DNA from: Todiramphus chloris collaris
Taxonomy: Eukaryota; Chordata; Aves; Coraciiformes; Alcedinidae
Assembly (NCBI GenBank): GCA_025345505.1
Contig: JANVCC010000073.1
Location: 8,987,887 to 9,051,886, forward strand
DNA length: 64,000 nt
Direction of reading: 5' to 3'
A model generated the notes under the pieces. The model did not search any database, was not told the DNA's origin, and saw only the letters and a list, made by a program, of their open reading frames with translations. Positions 47,027-59,095 of the stretch are shown piece after piece (within the stretch, counting starts at the first letter, position 1; every line of letters begins with the position of its first letter). Both the position numbers and the translations under genes were made by a program.

Positions 47027-48400
47027 ATGGACTCTTGATAGTCAGAGGACACTGGTTTCCAGAGCTGTCTTTCCCTACACATAAACATTGTTTACTGCAA
47101 GGAGAAAGGGAAAAAGAGTTAAAATATTTTAAAAGTAATAAAACATAGCTGAGAAATGACAAACGCTGATGGCTCCTGCAGCGTGCTGCAGCACACGTTA
47201 TTGTGTGACGGCTCTCCTGACAATTAAAATGAAGAGGTCATATGCATTAATGGCAATGCCTAATTACAGAATACATAAAATATACTACAAATATTCCAGC
47301 ATTTCCAAAAAATATCTGTGATGCCACCACAGGTATCACGGTTGTTTATTCCATGTCCATTTCCAAGTCTACTCTTACAAGACTGAACATTTAAACACTT
47401 CTGTAAGTCAGGAAATGCCCTCCCAGGTAAAAGAAAAGTGCTTTAAAACTGGGAGTCTTTTGCTTGGACATAAGAAAGATATTTGAAAGACCTCAAAGTA
47501 TCTTCACAACTACTAGGCATGCTCTAAGCTGCTCCTAAAGCCATGTGTATACTACAGTATCCATTTTGCAAACATGTAGAGTGACATCTACAGAAATTAT
47601 CTGCCCAAAGCAAAATGCAGTGTGCCCTCTAACTGGAACTCCACATCTCATCTACGGCCATAGCACTGGTTGTTGCTATTTATTATCCAACATTTACTGC
47701 TGTAATAGTGTCTGGAGACTAAAACAGGCCACACTAGTCTGTGACACGCAAATATGTGACAAATAACTACATAGGGATTTTACTGCAATACAAAACCTGC
47801 AAGACGTAATTGTCCTTGCATAAAGTACCACAGGACAGGGGAGAAAGGCAGAAGGCATTCTGAAAAACTTAAGCTTTTCTGTTTTAGGACTCAAACCTGG
47901 TCATTTTAAGCCTCTCCAAGTTCTAAGGGTTAAAATACAGATATTTATTTCATTTTGAAGCATGCCTTTACTCTGAACACAGTAGCTAAGCAAACCAGCA
48001 CCTGTCAAGTCTACTAAACTATTCTCTATTTAACCAGAATTTACATTTAGTTCAGTCAATTAATATAAGCCTTATCAGGTTCATGATAATTAGCACACTT
48101 ATTAACAGCAGTAATAGCAGCAGAAATGGTGTCAAAAGAAGAGCTGTGTTGTAGTTCCATTGTTACCACCAGAGACTCCTATCTGATCTTACCTGGTGAT
48201 CTACTTGCTCTTGTACTGTCAAGGAGACCCACTTAGTCCGCCCTTAAGCCAGACAAATTACTGTGACAAGAAGCAGACTTAGGGTAGCTTCCATTCACAG
48301 ATCACTTTAAGTACCTTACAGGTCACGTGCTGTTATACTACTAGCTTTACCAATTTCTTCTGGCTTATCCAGGGCTAAACTGTTTTAGTTGGAGGAGAAG
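47027..48400. other. Non-coding DNA
   Basis: No gene. Contains one MIR/L2-like relic listed separately and otherwise AT-rich sequence with ATTA words near 47220 and 48060-48100. Confidence 0.45.
47561..47649 (+). repeat. MIR/L2-like ancient repeat relic
   Basis: CCATTTTGCAAACATGTAGA, then TCTGCCCAAAGCAAAATGCA and AACTGGAACTCCACATCTC follow the order of the classic CATTTTACAGATGGGGAA...TGCCCAAGGTCACACAG...GAACCCAGATCTC segment. Heavily diverged. Confidence 0.45.
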
Positions 48401-48500
48401 GTTGGGTTTTGTTTTGTTTGTTTTGGGTTTTTGGTTTTTTTGGGGTTTGGGTTTTTTGTTTTGGGGGTTTTTTTTTTTTTTTGGTTTATTTTTTTTAATT
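48401..48500. repeat. T/G-rich low-complexity tract
   Basis: About 100 bases of only T and G apart from a few A, with repeated GGGTTTT and GGTTTTTT words. It parallels 643-803. The 101-codon + frame over it (48402-48707) starts as a phenylalanine/glycine-rich artefact. Confidence 0.85.
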
Positions 48501-50137
48501 TCTCCTTTGCTGTTTTATTTTATCCACGCATGTGTTGTAAGGTTTGTGCCATTAATAGTTAAGAACTGTAGGACCAATAAAATAATTTTGATCAATAAGG
48601 AGAAGAAACAATCCACTTTTGCTTTCCTTTGCTCCACAGATATCGCTGAAGTGTACATTAACACATGCAGACTTCTTAAAGAAAGTACTACTTGGAGCAA
48701 TCAATAAGGCCACTTTGGGGTAATTTCTCTTAAGGTAGCATCAAATAACAGGTACAATTTAGACCCTTCACACGGAAGACGCCCTCTCATCTGTCAGCCC
48801 AGAACTTGAAGTATTTTGACCAGAATTGTCAAACTCCAGATTACTGTTTATACACACACATGCTTTTTTATGACTCTCCCTTGAGCTGCAGGGTCATAAG
48901 GGTATAATTTACAATGCTGAGTAGCATTTTAAGAAAACAGTAACTCAAAGCATAATTGCTGACGTTTTTCCCCCAACTTGAACTAAGCATCTTCCTTTTC
49001 TCAACCTCATAACCATTAAGCTACATCATTAGTCCAAATTATTTTGAGAATAAGGCTAAAAGTTAACATTCTTTGATTAAATTAGCCACTGCTTTAACAA
49101 TAAAGAGAGTATTGTGCTATCCTTCACTTGTCACTGTTCTCAACTATTCAGCATTAGGTAAGACCTGGAAAAAAATGAAATCCATAAATTGTACTGTGTG
49201 GCATATTATACAGGCAGGCAACTTTATACAAGGTGAGACAGTGCTATAAACTAAGCATCAAATCAGAATTTGAAACTTTAATATTAGACTCCTAGGCTTT
49301 TTGATGTTCAAGACAGACTGCTAACGTTAGTTTAATGTTATCTGGTTTTGTAACAGTAACCACAGAAGCAGGGACAGTTGAGCTGAACTGAGTGAAAAAA
49401 CTGAGTTAAAATGTAGTGTTCCAGGATACACTTTTAAGAACAAACTTGAAAGACTGGCAAACCTGACCTCTGAGATTTTCGCAAATTCAACATAACGAGA
49501 TACTTAAGACTATCCACAAAAATAAATATATATATAATAGAGCAGAGATGAAATGGAAGCTTAGAAACATTCAAGTGGAAGACACATACATCATCCATTT
49601 CAACTGAGAATTTTAACGCGTTACTCCTGACACACAATGAAAAAAGTGCTTGTATATAACCCAGCCATAGCAGCAGCAAAATGGATTTCCAGGCTGTGCA
49701 ATGATCTAAGAAAATCTGAATGGGCATATGGGAACAGCTCATTTTGCAAGACCTCCAAAACCAACCTACTGATAAACACCAAAGGGTGCCTGACTGCCTG
49801 CATACTCACATGCCTATCCACTGTTATTCTTATTCATTACTGAGTCATTATTATTATTTAAGTGCCGACAATGCACTCATGAACCAGAACAGATGCAAAA
49901 TATCCTGTGCTAATGAGAAAATCAAAGCCTTTCTTATATTAGCAATTTCATATTATAGGATCTCTTTATTTTTGCCAATAAAGCACAACAGTAATTAATA
50001 CAGCAATATTTTCTTATTGTTCACAAGTAAAGCAAGTAGAACTGCTCAGATTCTGCTTTGGCTCTCCCCCCTACCAGCACAAAATACAATAAATACTATT
50101 GAAGTATTCCTATTGAGACAAACAGCTGCCAAAAAAA

Positions 50138-50174
<37 letters not shown>

Positions 50175-51400
50175 CTATAAAAAGCTGTTGTCTGTTTATT
50201 CAGAGATACAGTCAGTACTCCTAAAAAAAAAAAAAAAAACAGTGTGGCACCACTCTTTCATATTTAAATACTTATTCTATGTCATTTGCTATAACCATCT
50301 CACAAGATAATTTGTTAACCAAGTGCTGGAAGGTTTCAACAGTCCTCAGTGTATTACAAATCTGTGGGTCCAACAGCCATTCCCGTTCTTGAATAGCAAT
50401 ATTCCAATAGGGGTGGAATCTGCGTGCGTCCGCCCCTGAAATTATTCTCCTACATATGTAAGAAAGCTGACAAATGCTTCTATTTTAAAAAGTGCTGCAC
50501 ACAGAAGTTGCCGGGTTTGAACATTTTCTGATAGCAGTAATGGATGTGTGATGCTGCCACGTGCAGCTCCAGGATGACCTCTCTAACAAGCCACGTTTGC
50601 TGGGGAGGAGGGTGGCTGGGGAAGATTCCCAAGACACCTGCAATGCCCACCTCCCCCCATGCTTCTGGAACCACACACCAGCACACACTGGAGCTGTGTC
50701 TGCATCTTAGCACTATTCATTTTTTAAAGCAAGGTCAGAGATACTAGAGCTTCTTCATGTGTGTAGGCAAACATGCCACAGAGGATACTTAAATTTAGCT
50801 GAGAAAGAGGGCACTGTTCATTCAGTAACACCAAATGGAAACTACTTGCCCTCAACAAACAAAGCTGTGCACACTCCCTGGATTTGGCCCCAAAAACTAC
50901 AACGGGGAGTGCATTTCCACCTCAGCAAACAGTACTGCCATTTTGAGGAGCATTCTGCATCACGGCAATGTACTCACAACCAAAACCACTTTCATGACGA
51001 GTAAAGGGGTTTTCCCCCTCAATTTCAGTAACAAACACAATTTAAGCAAAAAATGACTCAGCTGTGACTGCAGGCTCAGCCAGCGAGTGCATCACTGCTG
51101 CAGAGAGAACAGCCAGGGTCAAGCAAAGAGCTAGGGTCCTGTTGTCATTTCTCCTAAAATAAACTGAGCCGATGAACAATACACAATTCTTAAAAGTCTT
51201 GTTGAAGAAGCTTGCTGGAGTCAGAGACAGACCAAATCCTGCACTGTGAGTCAAATGGGCATAAATCCTGTACTAACACTCTGGCAACCCAAGGCTTTCT
51301 GTGAGGGCAGAGCCCAGCACAAGCCTCTCTGCTCACCCAGGCACTACAGATGCTCCCACAGCTTGCAAGTAGCTCCTTGCTCTACAGAAGAGTCTGACTA
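48501..51400. other. Non-coding DNA
   Basis: No gene recognised. Multiple short frames on both strands at 49434-49998 and 50480-51004 lack protein character. Contains poly(A) runs listed separately. Confidence 0.45.
50131..50239 (+). repeat. Poly(A) cluster (A10, A29, A17)
   Basis: A10 at 50131-50140, A29 at 50143-50171 and A17 at 50223-50239. Two tails so close together could mark nested retroposition, but no inserted gene is visible. Confidence 0.85.
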
Positions 51401-51401
51401 G

Positions 51402-51673
51402 ACATTTCATATCAAAATACTCCTACTGATTCGAAGTATGTGAGAAAAGGAGCCAAGATTGAAACACCAGAGCCAGTAAAACCGCAAAATGTATCAACAA
51501 ATGAAAACGTGAATGAAGAAGCTTCATCCTCAGCAAGTACTCAGAAGGGAGAACAGAGATCCTCAGATTCTGCTTCTTTGACTAAAAAGGAAACTAAAGA
51601 TCTGGATACTACCTCTCTGCTCAACACCAGAAACCAAGAGAACCTCATGTTCAGAAGACCAAGTCTGTCCTAA
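51402..51673 (+). CDS. Unrecognised hydrophilic open frame; possible terminal exon or retrocopy
   Basis: The frame is open from 51398 to a stop at 51671-51673 and reads about 90 residues rich in S, T, E, K and N, beginning near SKYVRKGAKIETPEPVKPQN. The composition resembles a disordered protein tail more than random AT-rich translation. There is no ATG near the start; possible splice acceptors are the AG at 51400-51401 (exon from 51402) or at 51435-51436. AATAAA words follow at 51834-51839 and 51921-51926. I do not recognise the protein. It could be a last exon of a + strand gene, a decayed retrocopy, or chance. The upstream 100 bases do not look coding. Confidence 0.2.
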
Positions 51674-54600
51674 CTACTTAATGGGATTAAACTGAAATGG
51701 CAAGAACCTTAAATACAAATAAGAAAACATCTATGATAAGATCATCTGTTGCTCTGACTTTAAAGGTCTACATGAAAACAACTGCCAGTTGTAGCAGCAG
51801 CATCCTGCCAATGATAGACATTTAAACAAAATGAATAAAATACACAAACAGCAAGCCATCATTTTGGCAACAAAGGATAAAAATACCTAAATCTGTAATT
51901 TTGCATTAAATATTTAGCTTAATAAATCAAACAGCTGTGTATTTGAATTAGAAGAATGCTTTAAAAACCACTGGAACCATGACAGTTGGACAGTTTGATC
52001 CAAACTGACATTTCTCATTTATGTTCTGAGGAATGCCCAACCTTCATGCCCTCTTAAATCAGCCATAAGTCAACATGAGCTTATCATGAGGCATGCACTT
52101 GCGTCCACTGACGTAGGCACACTCACAGTAAAGCACTGCATGTACTTAAATACCTTGCAGAATCTGGCAGTGCATACACACGTGCTCATGCCCCTAAAAG
52201 CCATCATTTTCAAATGTTTGACAGTCATCCCATGCCACATCCCCCACTTGTTCCTGAGTGCGTATCTTCTTTGCCAGAACATTTATAACCTCATCGTATT
52301 ACTCCACTTCACCCACCCCACCAAGCTGTGATGCAGTCTTAACCACAACTTCGAAAAGACACTGACATTATAATATACAAACACGTACAGAAGATATACA
52401 CACTCAGACACACCAGGGGATAAAACAGACTGGGAGGAAATGAGGAACTTTATGTTACTGTCTTTTCTAATGAGATAGAAAGTGGCAGATGTAAAGATTT
52501 CCTTCAACCGACAATCTCTTTTATGATATGAATAAACTACTAAAACAGATTTAATCCTTTATAAAAATCAGATTATAAAAAGCAGACAAAATCACAACTT
52601 TATTCAATACGCCATTTTATCCAGTGTGACTAATGCATTACTTGTATGAAGTTAAAGTGGAGCGTTGGAAAGCTATGAAATAAATCAAATGCTCTACTTT
52701 ATGTAATCTTAACAGACAGATCCCATTAGGATTCTACTATGCGTAGCTGTTGGTTAAAATCATTGACCAGTATCCTTATAAATTAATCAACTGAGGTAAT
52801 GCTGGCTTGGTTGTCATCATTTGCTCCTAATCTACATTTAGAATTCATGTCAACTTTTCAAGCCCTTTGGAATAGGTTTATCAATTCTCTCACCCTTGCT
52901 TCAGACATCCACCTAATCGTTAATTGTTTACAAAAGATCTGGTACAATAGAACAATTTATGTTCCTTTTCTTTCCACACATATCAGAGCATATATTAACA
53001 TGGCGTTATAATTAGTAAGAAAGATATTAAATCTTAACCAAACATTCTAGCCTGCCTCAATTTTTGGATGAGACCTTTTATCACTGAAGTTGAATTTGCA
53101 GGCAGATTGTGTGAGTTTACACAAGCGAGAATCATATACAAAATCTAAAATGCCCCCAATCTGGTTGAAATACAGCTGTCAGAACATTCTTGGTTATGGA
53201 TATACCAGAGAAAAAAGCCTTCCAGATATCAGGTTGTTTGTGAAGCTCTAATGTGTTTTCAAACATGCAACTTCTATGTTATGTCTGTGTATTTTATGCA
53301 GGTTCTAGTCATGTTTGCGAGATGTCTGCATGTCGTGTCCTGCAAGATTCATGAGCAGTCTACAATCAGGCAAAATTCTCACACAACAGCTTGTCTTGAG
53401 TAATGGGGAAACTACCAGGCAGAGTGATGTGACAGGAGAGTGTATTATTTATTATGCTGATGAGGATAACACCTAGTCATAGTCTACAATCAAAAGTGCT
53501 CAATGCCCTGCTGATAGGGCTGTATGATTCTGAAAGAGCACACAGGTGTTTTCCTACATAAATATCAAAACCCTCTTTAATTATGTGCCCTTTTCTATGA
53601 TTCCTCCATGCGCAGATTAAAGAACAGTCAGTTTGGGCAAAGGCTCTTTAAAGAGAGCAGGAAAGACTGAGCAGTAAGAAAAATATTGCAATAGATTGCA
53701 TAATGTTTCTGGAGCTCTACCACAGGGTAGGTAAAGGTCATCTTCTCCAGAAATGGAGTGAGAAAGCAAAGGAAGCTCTGGATAAGTATGTTTTAGAGTT
53801 CACAAAATCAATGAAAAAAAACCAACTTAAAACTGGCTGCAGTGTCCTTCAGCTCAGCCCTCTAGTGCAACTTTAGGCCCACAGAGAACTATCAAAGTCA
53901 CAAAGACACTATATCTAAGTATGTATGCTACTAGTAATCTTCCTAATTGCCTTAAAATTATACGCAGGATTTCATCAAAATTCATTCCCTTCTGCAAAAG
54001 CCCACTGTTAATTTTGGAACCAAAGTCCACCAACATAATCTATTAAAACACGAATGTGCAAATACCTCCTGCTTTTCTGGGATATAAAAATAGAGACCAT
54101 CAATTGTTTTCACTGCCTGTTTTCCCTTGAACCTTGAAAGAAAAGACCTTTGAATAAATTTTTGCCTCTGTAATTTAATTTTTTTTTACATCACAAAGAT
54201 GTACTCTTCCTAGTGCCTGCTAAACACAACACAGTAATTTGTATCCCCAAGTGGTATAAATAGAAAATATGTTCAGTCTAATAACATATGTGAACAAAAC
54301 TCATGCCCAGGGTTAACCAACAAAGCGGCGGTCTGCTAGAAACAAAGGCAGCTGGCTCAAAGAGCAACAATGCTTCTGAAAAAGTGTGGATGTACTACTC
54401 AGTGAAGCATCCAAGACATGACGTTTACTTAAGCTACAGCTGCATATACAAAGCTTTGCTATAAGACCGTGGAAATGACAAGTCTTCTGGAGTAACAAGA
54501 TCGTTCTGTCTCTGAAAGGTCCATGGCCTTTGATGTCCAGCTGAGAGCAGGGCAAATTGTATCAAATATGCACGCTGTAAATAAATTCTGCCCTTCAAAA

Positions 54601-54724
54601 GAGTTTCTCTGCTTTGATTACCTTTCCTCATAGATATACTCTGCTCAAATCCTACCATTTCTCTTTATGGGCTTGCCTTTCCCTTACTAATATATCTGCC
54701 TAGGTTCCTGTCTTGCTCTATCAC
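51674..54724. other. Non-coding DNA
   Basis: AT-rich, no gene recognised. One enhancer-like block is listed separately. Short opposite-strand frames at 52070-52507 are unremarkable. Confidence 0.45.
53390..53700. promoter_or_regulatory. Candidate non-coding regulatory block
   Basis: Contains TATTATTTATTATGCTGATG from about 53442, sharing the 13-base word TTATGCTGATGAG (53452-53464) with 36491-36503. TTTAATTATG lies near 53576 and paired CTTTAAAGAG words near 53644. Enhancer-like texture; function inferred. Confidence 0.28.
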
Positions 54725-55045
54725 CATAAACATTCATAAACATTAAGGGACTTAACCTCATCACACCCCTGCGGAATAGGAAAATATACCCATCAGAGTG
54801 GGCGAGCAGTGAACTGGAACCCAGCTGACAGCAGTCCTGACCAACGCTGAGTCCTTCTGCAAGTCACTTCATTCCTCTCTTTCCATTCCCTCATGTGTAA
54901 GAATGGGTAATGATGATGACTTCTCTGAAAAACGCCTTAGCCTACCAGTAAAATTCAGAGAAGTTATTTCTCTCACTTTACAAAAGGAAGTAAAGCAGAG
55001 AGACATAAATCAACATCGCTTGAGAGGTCTGTGGCCAGAAATGTC
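54725..55045 (+). repeat. MIR/L2-like ancient repeat cluster
   Basis: CTGCAAGTCACTTCATTCCT then CCCTCATGTGTAAGAATGGG and AATGATGATG (54857-54920) follow the MIR order CAAGTCACTTAACCTCT...CCTCATCTGTAAAATGGGG. CTCACTTTACAAAAGGAAGT through AGGTCTGTGGCCAGAA (54972-55040) matches the GAGGCACAGAGAG...TCTGTGGCAGAG part. The preceding 54750-54840 also carries GGAACCCAGCTG. Probably two or more overlapping relics. Confidence 0.6.
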
Positions 55046-55375
55046 ACTTCATTTTTCTAAACGTGTCTGATATCATCAGCACAAAAGTTGCATCCAACAC
55101 AGGACCTCAGTGCATAAGCTATGCCATAGACAATGTGCGTCAACACTGTCTGCTCTTCTCATAGGTAATGCAGTACAAGCAAGCTAGTGAAGGACTACAT
55201 AGCTGAAGTGAAGTTCAGAGCAGAGAAAATGTCAAAAAACATCTCCCAGCTGACCCTCAGGAAGATGAAAAACCGAACAGGAACATCAGATAAAGGTAAC
55301 TACACAGCTGGCCCTTATCTCTCATGCTTTCCACCTGAACAAAAAAGGCAAACTACCAAAGGCATAAATACCATT

Positions 55376-55440
55376 ACCCCACTTTGACAGATACAAAGTG
55401 ACTTTCCAAACACAGTAAAGCAGCTAGTGGCAGAGCCAGT
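55376..55440 (+). repeat. MIR/L2-like ancient repeat relic
   Basis: ACTTTGACAGATACAAAGTG, then AGTAAAGCAGCTAGTGGCAG and AGCCAG follow the segment CATTTTACAGATG...AGTAAGTGACTTGCC...AGTGGCAGAGCCAG. Close to the cluster at 54725-55045, suggesting one degraded element interrupted or several neighbours. Confidence 0.55.
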
Positions 55441-56707
55441 AAGAAAATCCACCTTCTTTTCCTAAATATATACTCACCTTGATTTAGACAACTCTGCCAA
55501 GTATTACCAAAATAAGCAAGGCAACTTGGCTCCTTCTCCAAGTAACTGCAATCCTCAGCCATTGGACAATGCCTCAATACCTTCACCTATCCCTCTTCAA
55601 AGGTTTGGTGAAAACAAATGGGCTTTCCAATGTGCAACAAAGCATAAAGCCATGAAAATCAAAGGACTTCTTTTTGAGTAAATATGAGCTCCAAAGCCAT
55701 TGTCCTCTCCCACAGAGAAGATCTATGAAAATGCTTACTATAGCATATGCACAGCATTCTTTGCATCTCTGCCTCCCTGCTGACCACCAGCCCTAGGGCC
55801 CAGTTCGCTTCCCATTACAATCAGCTTCACCACACCCACTAACTTGTATTGGGATTCTTTCAGGCACCCTAACTAACGGGTTTTTAAACACTTGTAGACA
55901 GAGAAGATAATTCCTCATCATTATTCTTCATAGGAATCACCAGGAAGAATGTCATTCCATTGTTCTACAGGAAAGAAACTGGAAGAAAAAGCACCCCCAC
56001 ATTTGAAAGAGCAACACAAAGTTTTTATATATGATTTTGCTACTCCAAGCTATAGGTGTCTCACATAAGACTTCAGGACCAGAACCTAAGAAGTGTGCAG
56101 CCTTCTGAAATTAAGCCCCCTAAAGTCATCTCTCACACTGGCCTCTATGCAGATGGAGGTCCATAGTCAGCAGGCATATAGTTTTACAAGTCTTGAATGC
56201 TACATTCTCAAATATAAGCACCAGCTACTGACATAGAAACAGATTCATCTAAACACTGTATTACTGCAGGATCTTAATTTCCCTCATGACATGGGACTGA
56301 AATAAATGGGGCCTGGCAACCTTAAAGACATTTGCTATTTCCCAGTTTTACATTTAAAGCTTTGCATTCGCTTTCTCTACTGACAGTGGTTTGCTTTTTC
56401 CCCTCACAAATGAAATCTTGACCTAAACCAGTGACACAGTAAAGAATGAAAAAAAGAACAAGTAGACCTACACAATGGATTGTTATCCTCAAACTTAAAA
56501 ATATTTTACATGAAAAACATTCCATTGTAAATCCACCTCCTCTGCACAGATCACAAGCTATCAAGTACTGCTCTGTTTTTACCCAGTCTTACTTTCAGGT
56601 GTCTATCACTTTGCAAGATACCGATACCACCACCATGTCGTAAGGGCCTACACTTGAATGACCAAGAAGAAAACTTCTAATTATGGTCAAATCCTGACAA
56701 CAGTCCA
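55441..56707. other. Non-coding DNA, nothing recognised
   Basis: Short frames at 56322-56643 on opposite strands are unremarkable. Confidence 0.5.
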
Positions 56708-56799
56708 CAGAATCGTTTAGGTTGGAAAAGACCTTTACATTCAAGTCCACCATTAACTCAGCACTGCCAAGTCCACCACTAAACCGTGTCACTAAGCAC
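56708..56799 (-). mobile_element. CR1-type LINE (or CR1-tailed SINE) 3'-end fragment
   Basis: On the + strand AGAATCGTTTAGGTTGGAAA, GCACTGCCAAGTCCACCACT and AAACCGTGTCACTAAGCAC match the reverse complement of the 3' end of CR1 copies common in birds. The element's sense strand is therefore minus. Roughly 92 bases remain, with a small deletion in the GATCATCGAG part and point changes. A CR1-mobilised SINE sharing this tail is an alternative. It is the clearest taxonomic pointer to a bird. Confidence 0.85.
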
Positions 56800-58436
56800 T
56801 ATGCAAGGTGTCACAAGGAAAAAGCACTAGTTTCAGTAGTAGAACATCTGCAGGTCTGAGCCCCAGGCACTGAAAGCAGTGGAGAGCTTACAGCATTTAC
56901 TTATTCCACAACACCATGTACACCCACAGCAATACAAAAATAACTATCACAATACTTGTCAAAGGAACAACTGAGTGATTTTTAACTTGGTGCTTTATAT
57001 CATTTTCGTCTTTACTGGTTGTTAATACCCCAGCCCTATGAAAACATAGAATTATGAGTGGGCTATTCATGTCTTACTATAACTGGTAGCATCATGCAGC
57101 ATCTGAATCAGGAATCTGAACTGCTGACTACAGCTCCTCACTAAACAAGACTCACATGTTGTACATAGTAAATGGCATTCCCTGAGCCTCCAGTTCTGGC
57201 ATCATCTCCAACTCTCTAAAACTCACCCTCCCAAATCACTTGGAGTAAGGACTCACAGATAATCTCCAGTAAAAAGACAGAGACTAACTGCTGAGGTCAA
57301 AAAGAAAAACACTGACCAAATAAGAGTTTTCTTCTCTCAGTGGCTTCTTTTGAACACATTCATAAAATGTCATTAAAAGGTGAGATAAAGTTTTACAGAA
57401 GAAAAGACTACTGACTAGACCTTTGTTTAAAAGTCATAATAATTCATGGTGCATATCTGCTACGTATGGGTTGAAAAAACAGTCCCTTCATGATACAACA
57501 GTTTGTAACAGCTGGAAACTTATCTGCGGGAAGTTCTGGTTCATTCTCTTACCTCAGCTCTCTAGTTCCGTGTTATTTTCTCAGTACTACAAGCGCCGCC
57601 TTGTAAACTCATCACACTGACTGCACTCAACAGCAGTCTTGTTGAAATTAAGGAGCAATATGCAATTCAAGTTTCTGCGAGGCTGGGCTCACGTACAGAG
57701 TTTTTAAAAACAAACCCCAAAGCTCGTCCCCAAAATCTTCACTCACAAGTGCAGATTGAGTATCAAATGCCCCTTGTGAGAACTTTTGGTCAAACAACTG
57801 TATCACTAGAAGTCATTCAAAATGGAGTTTAAAAAGCTCTGACATGCACATTGCCATCCTTCCTCTCATTTTTTTATCTCTACAGTGGTCCCTTAGTCAG
57901 AAGTAACATACCCTCTAACCTCTGACCAAAGCTATCAAAACAATTTAAACTATTTTGATTACAAAGCACCAATACAGAACATTCAGTAACAATAAAAGGA
58001 TGAAAGAGCTGTCTTTTCAAGTCACAGTTGTGACTTCCTGACTATATTATATTATGAGTGGTCTGGAAGGTTATACTAAGTTGACATATTACTGGATTTA
58101 CTATCTTCTTTTTCAATGCTTAAGAAGGAATTCATAACATTGCAAAACCCAGAGTTGTGGCACAGTTTCAGTTTTCAGTGTTAATAGATGTTTGATGGCT
58201 TTATAAAATCCATTCTGTTAACTGCAACCAAGAGAAAAGATTCAAGCATTCCTCTCCATTTTTCTTTTCTTTCTCCTCAAAAGAAAGGCAGTAAATTTGA
58301 ATTAGACAGGTTCAGAATTGGACTCTATGGAGTTTTTTCCACATGCATAGTATTAAATGTGCACAAAGTGCATTGCTGATCCCGGTCATTAGAGAGCTGC
58401 TTCACATTTCATGAAGTCTGCCTTTTGGCCAAAACA

Positions 58437-58520
58437 GGGTCAGATCCAGTACTCTCTCAGGTCAATTGGGTGCATCTCCATTGACTGGCTACTGACTCAT
58501 GCTCAAGCTGGAGAAAGACA
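58437..58520 (+). repeat. Ancient amniote repeat relic
   Basis: GGGTCAGATCCAGTACTCTC, then TCAGGTCAATTGGGTGCATC and TCCATTGACTGG follow the order of the palindromic archosaur/turtle repeat that also resembles 16231-16314. Strongly diverged. Confidence 0.4.
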
Positions 58521-59029
58521 TGGGTACTTTATGGTGTTTATTGATTATATACATTTAACAAGCATCGAGGAATCCAATTCTTCAAATCCTATACACAAAG
58601 AAATTCCATCACCTCAAACTAAAGGTACCAGAGAAATACAGGATGGGGCCTATCTGCTTAGATGCTTATTCCACATACTTCGGGGGTCCACTGTACAAGA
58701 CATTTCCTAAAATAATATATTTTTTTCTATTTTTTAGATTTAATATTTGCATTCTTTCTGCCTGCTTAGTTATTTGTGCAGTAACATAAAACTGATGATA
58801 GATTTCAGTCAAATGGATGAATACTATACAGTCAGAAACAACATAAACGGGGGTTTAGTCAGTAGGAAAACACCTTGAGCATTTTGGGAGTGATGAAGAA
58901 CCCAGTTCAGTAAACTTCACTTTAAGTCAGAGTTGTTTCAATAGGACTGCTTGTCTGCTTAAAATTAGACCTGCCTATTGAGCCTGCTGCATTAAGTCCC
59001 ATGTGATTTTTTTTAAGTCTTAGAGCAAG

Positions 59030-59095
59030 TTTTATCCCACCTCTCTCAATGGGAATTTTGCTTGACTTGTATAAAAACATCATTTGGGCCTCATA
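59030..59095 (+). repeat. Ancient amniote repeat relic
   Basis: CTCTCAATGGGAATTTTGCT then TGACTTGTATAAAAACATCA and TTTGGGCCT resemble TCAATGGGAGTTTTGCC...TTGACTTCAATGGG...GGATTTGGCCC. Likely relative of 14482-14543 and 20935-21032. Confidence 0.45.

Noticed and set aside
48402-48707. 101-codon + frame starting with F/G-rich sequence
   Set aside because: Starts inside the T/G-rich tract; the remainder is not recognisable.
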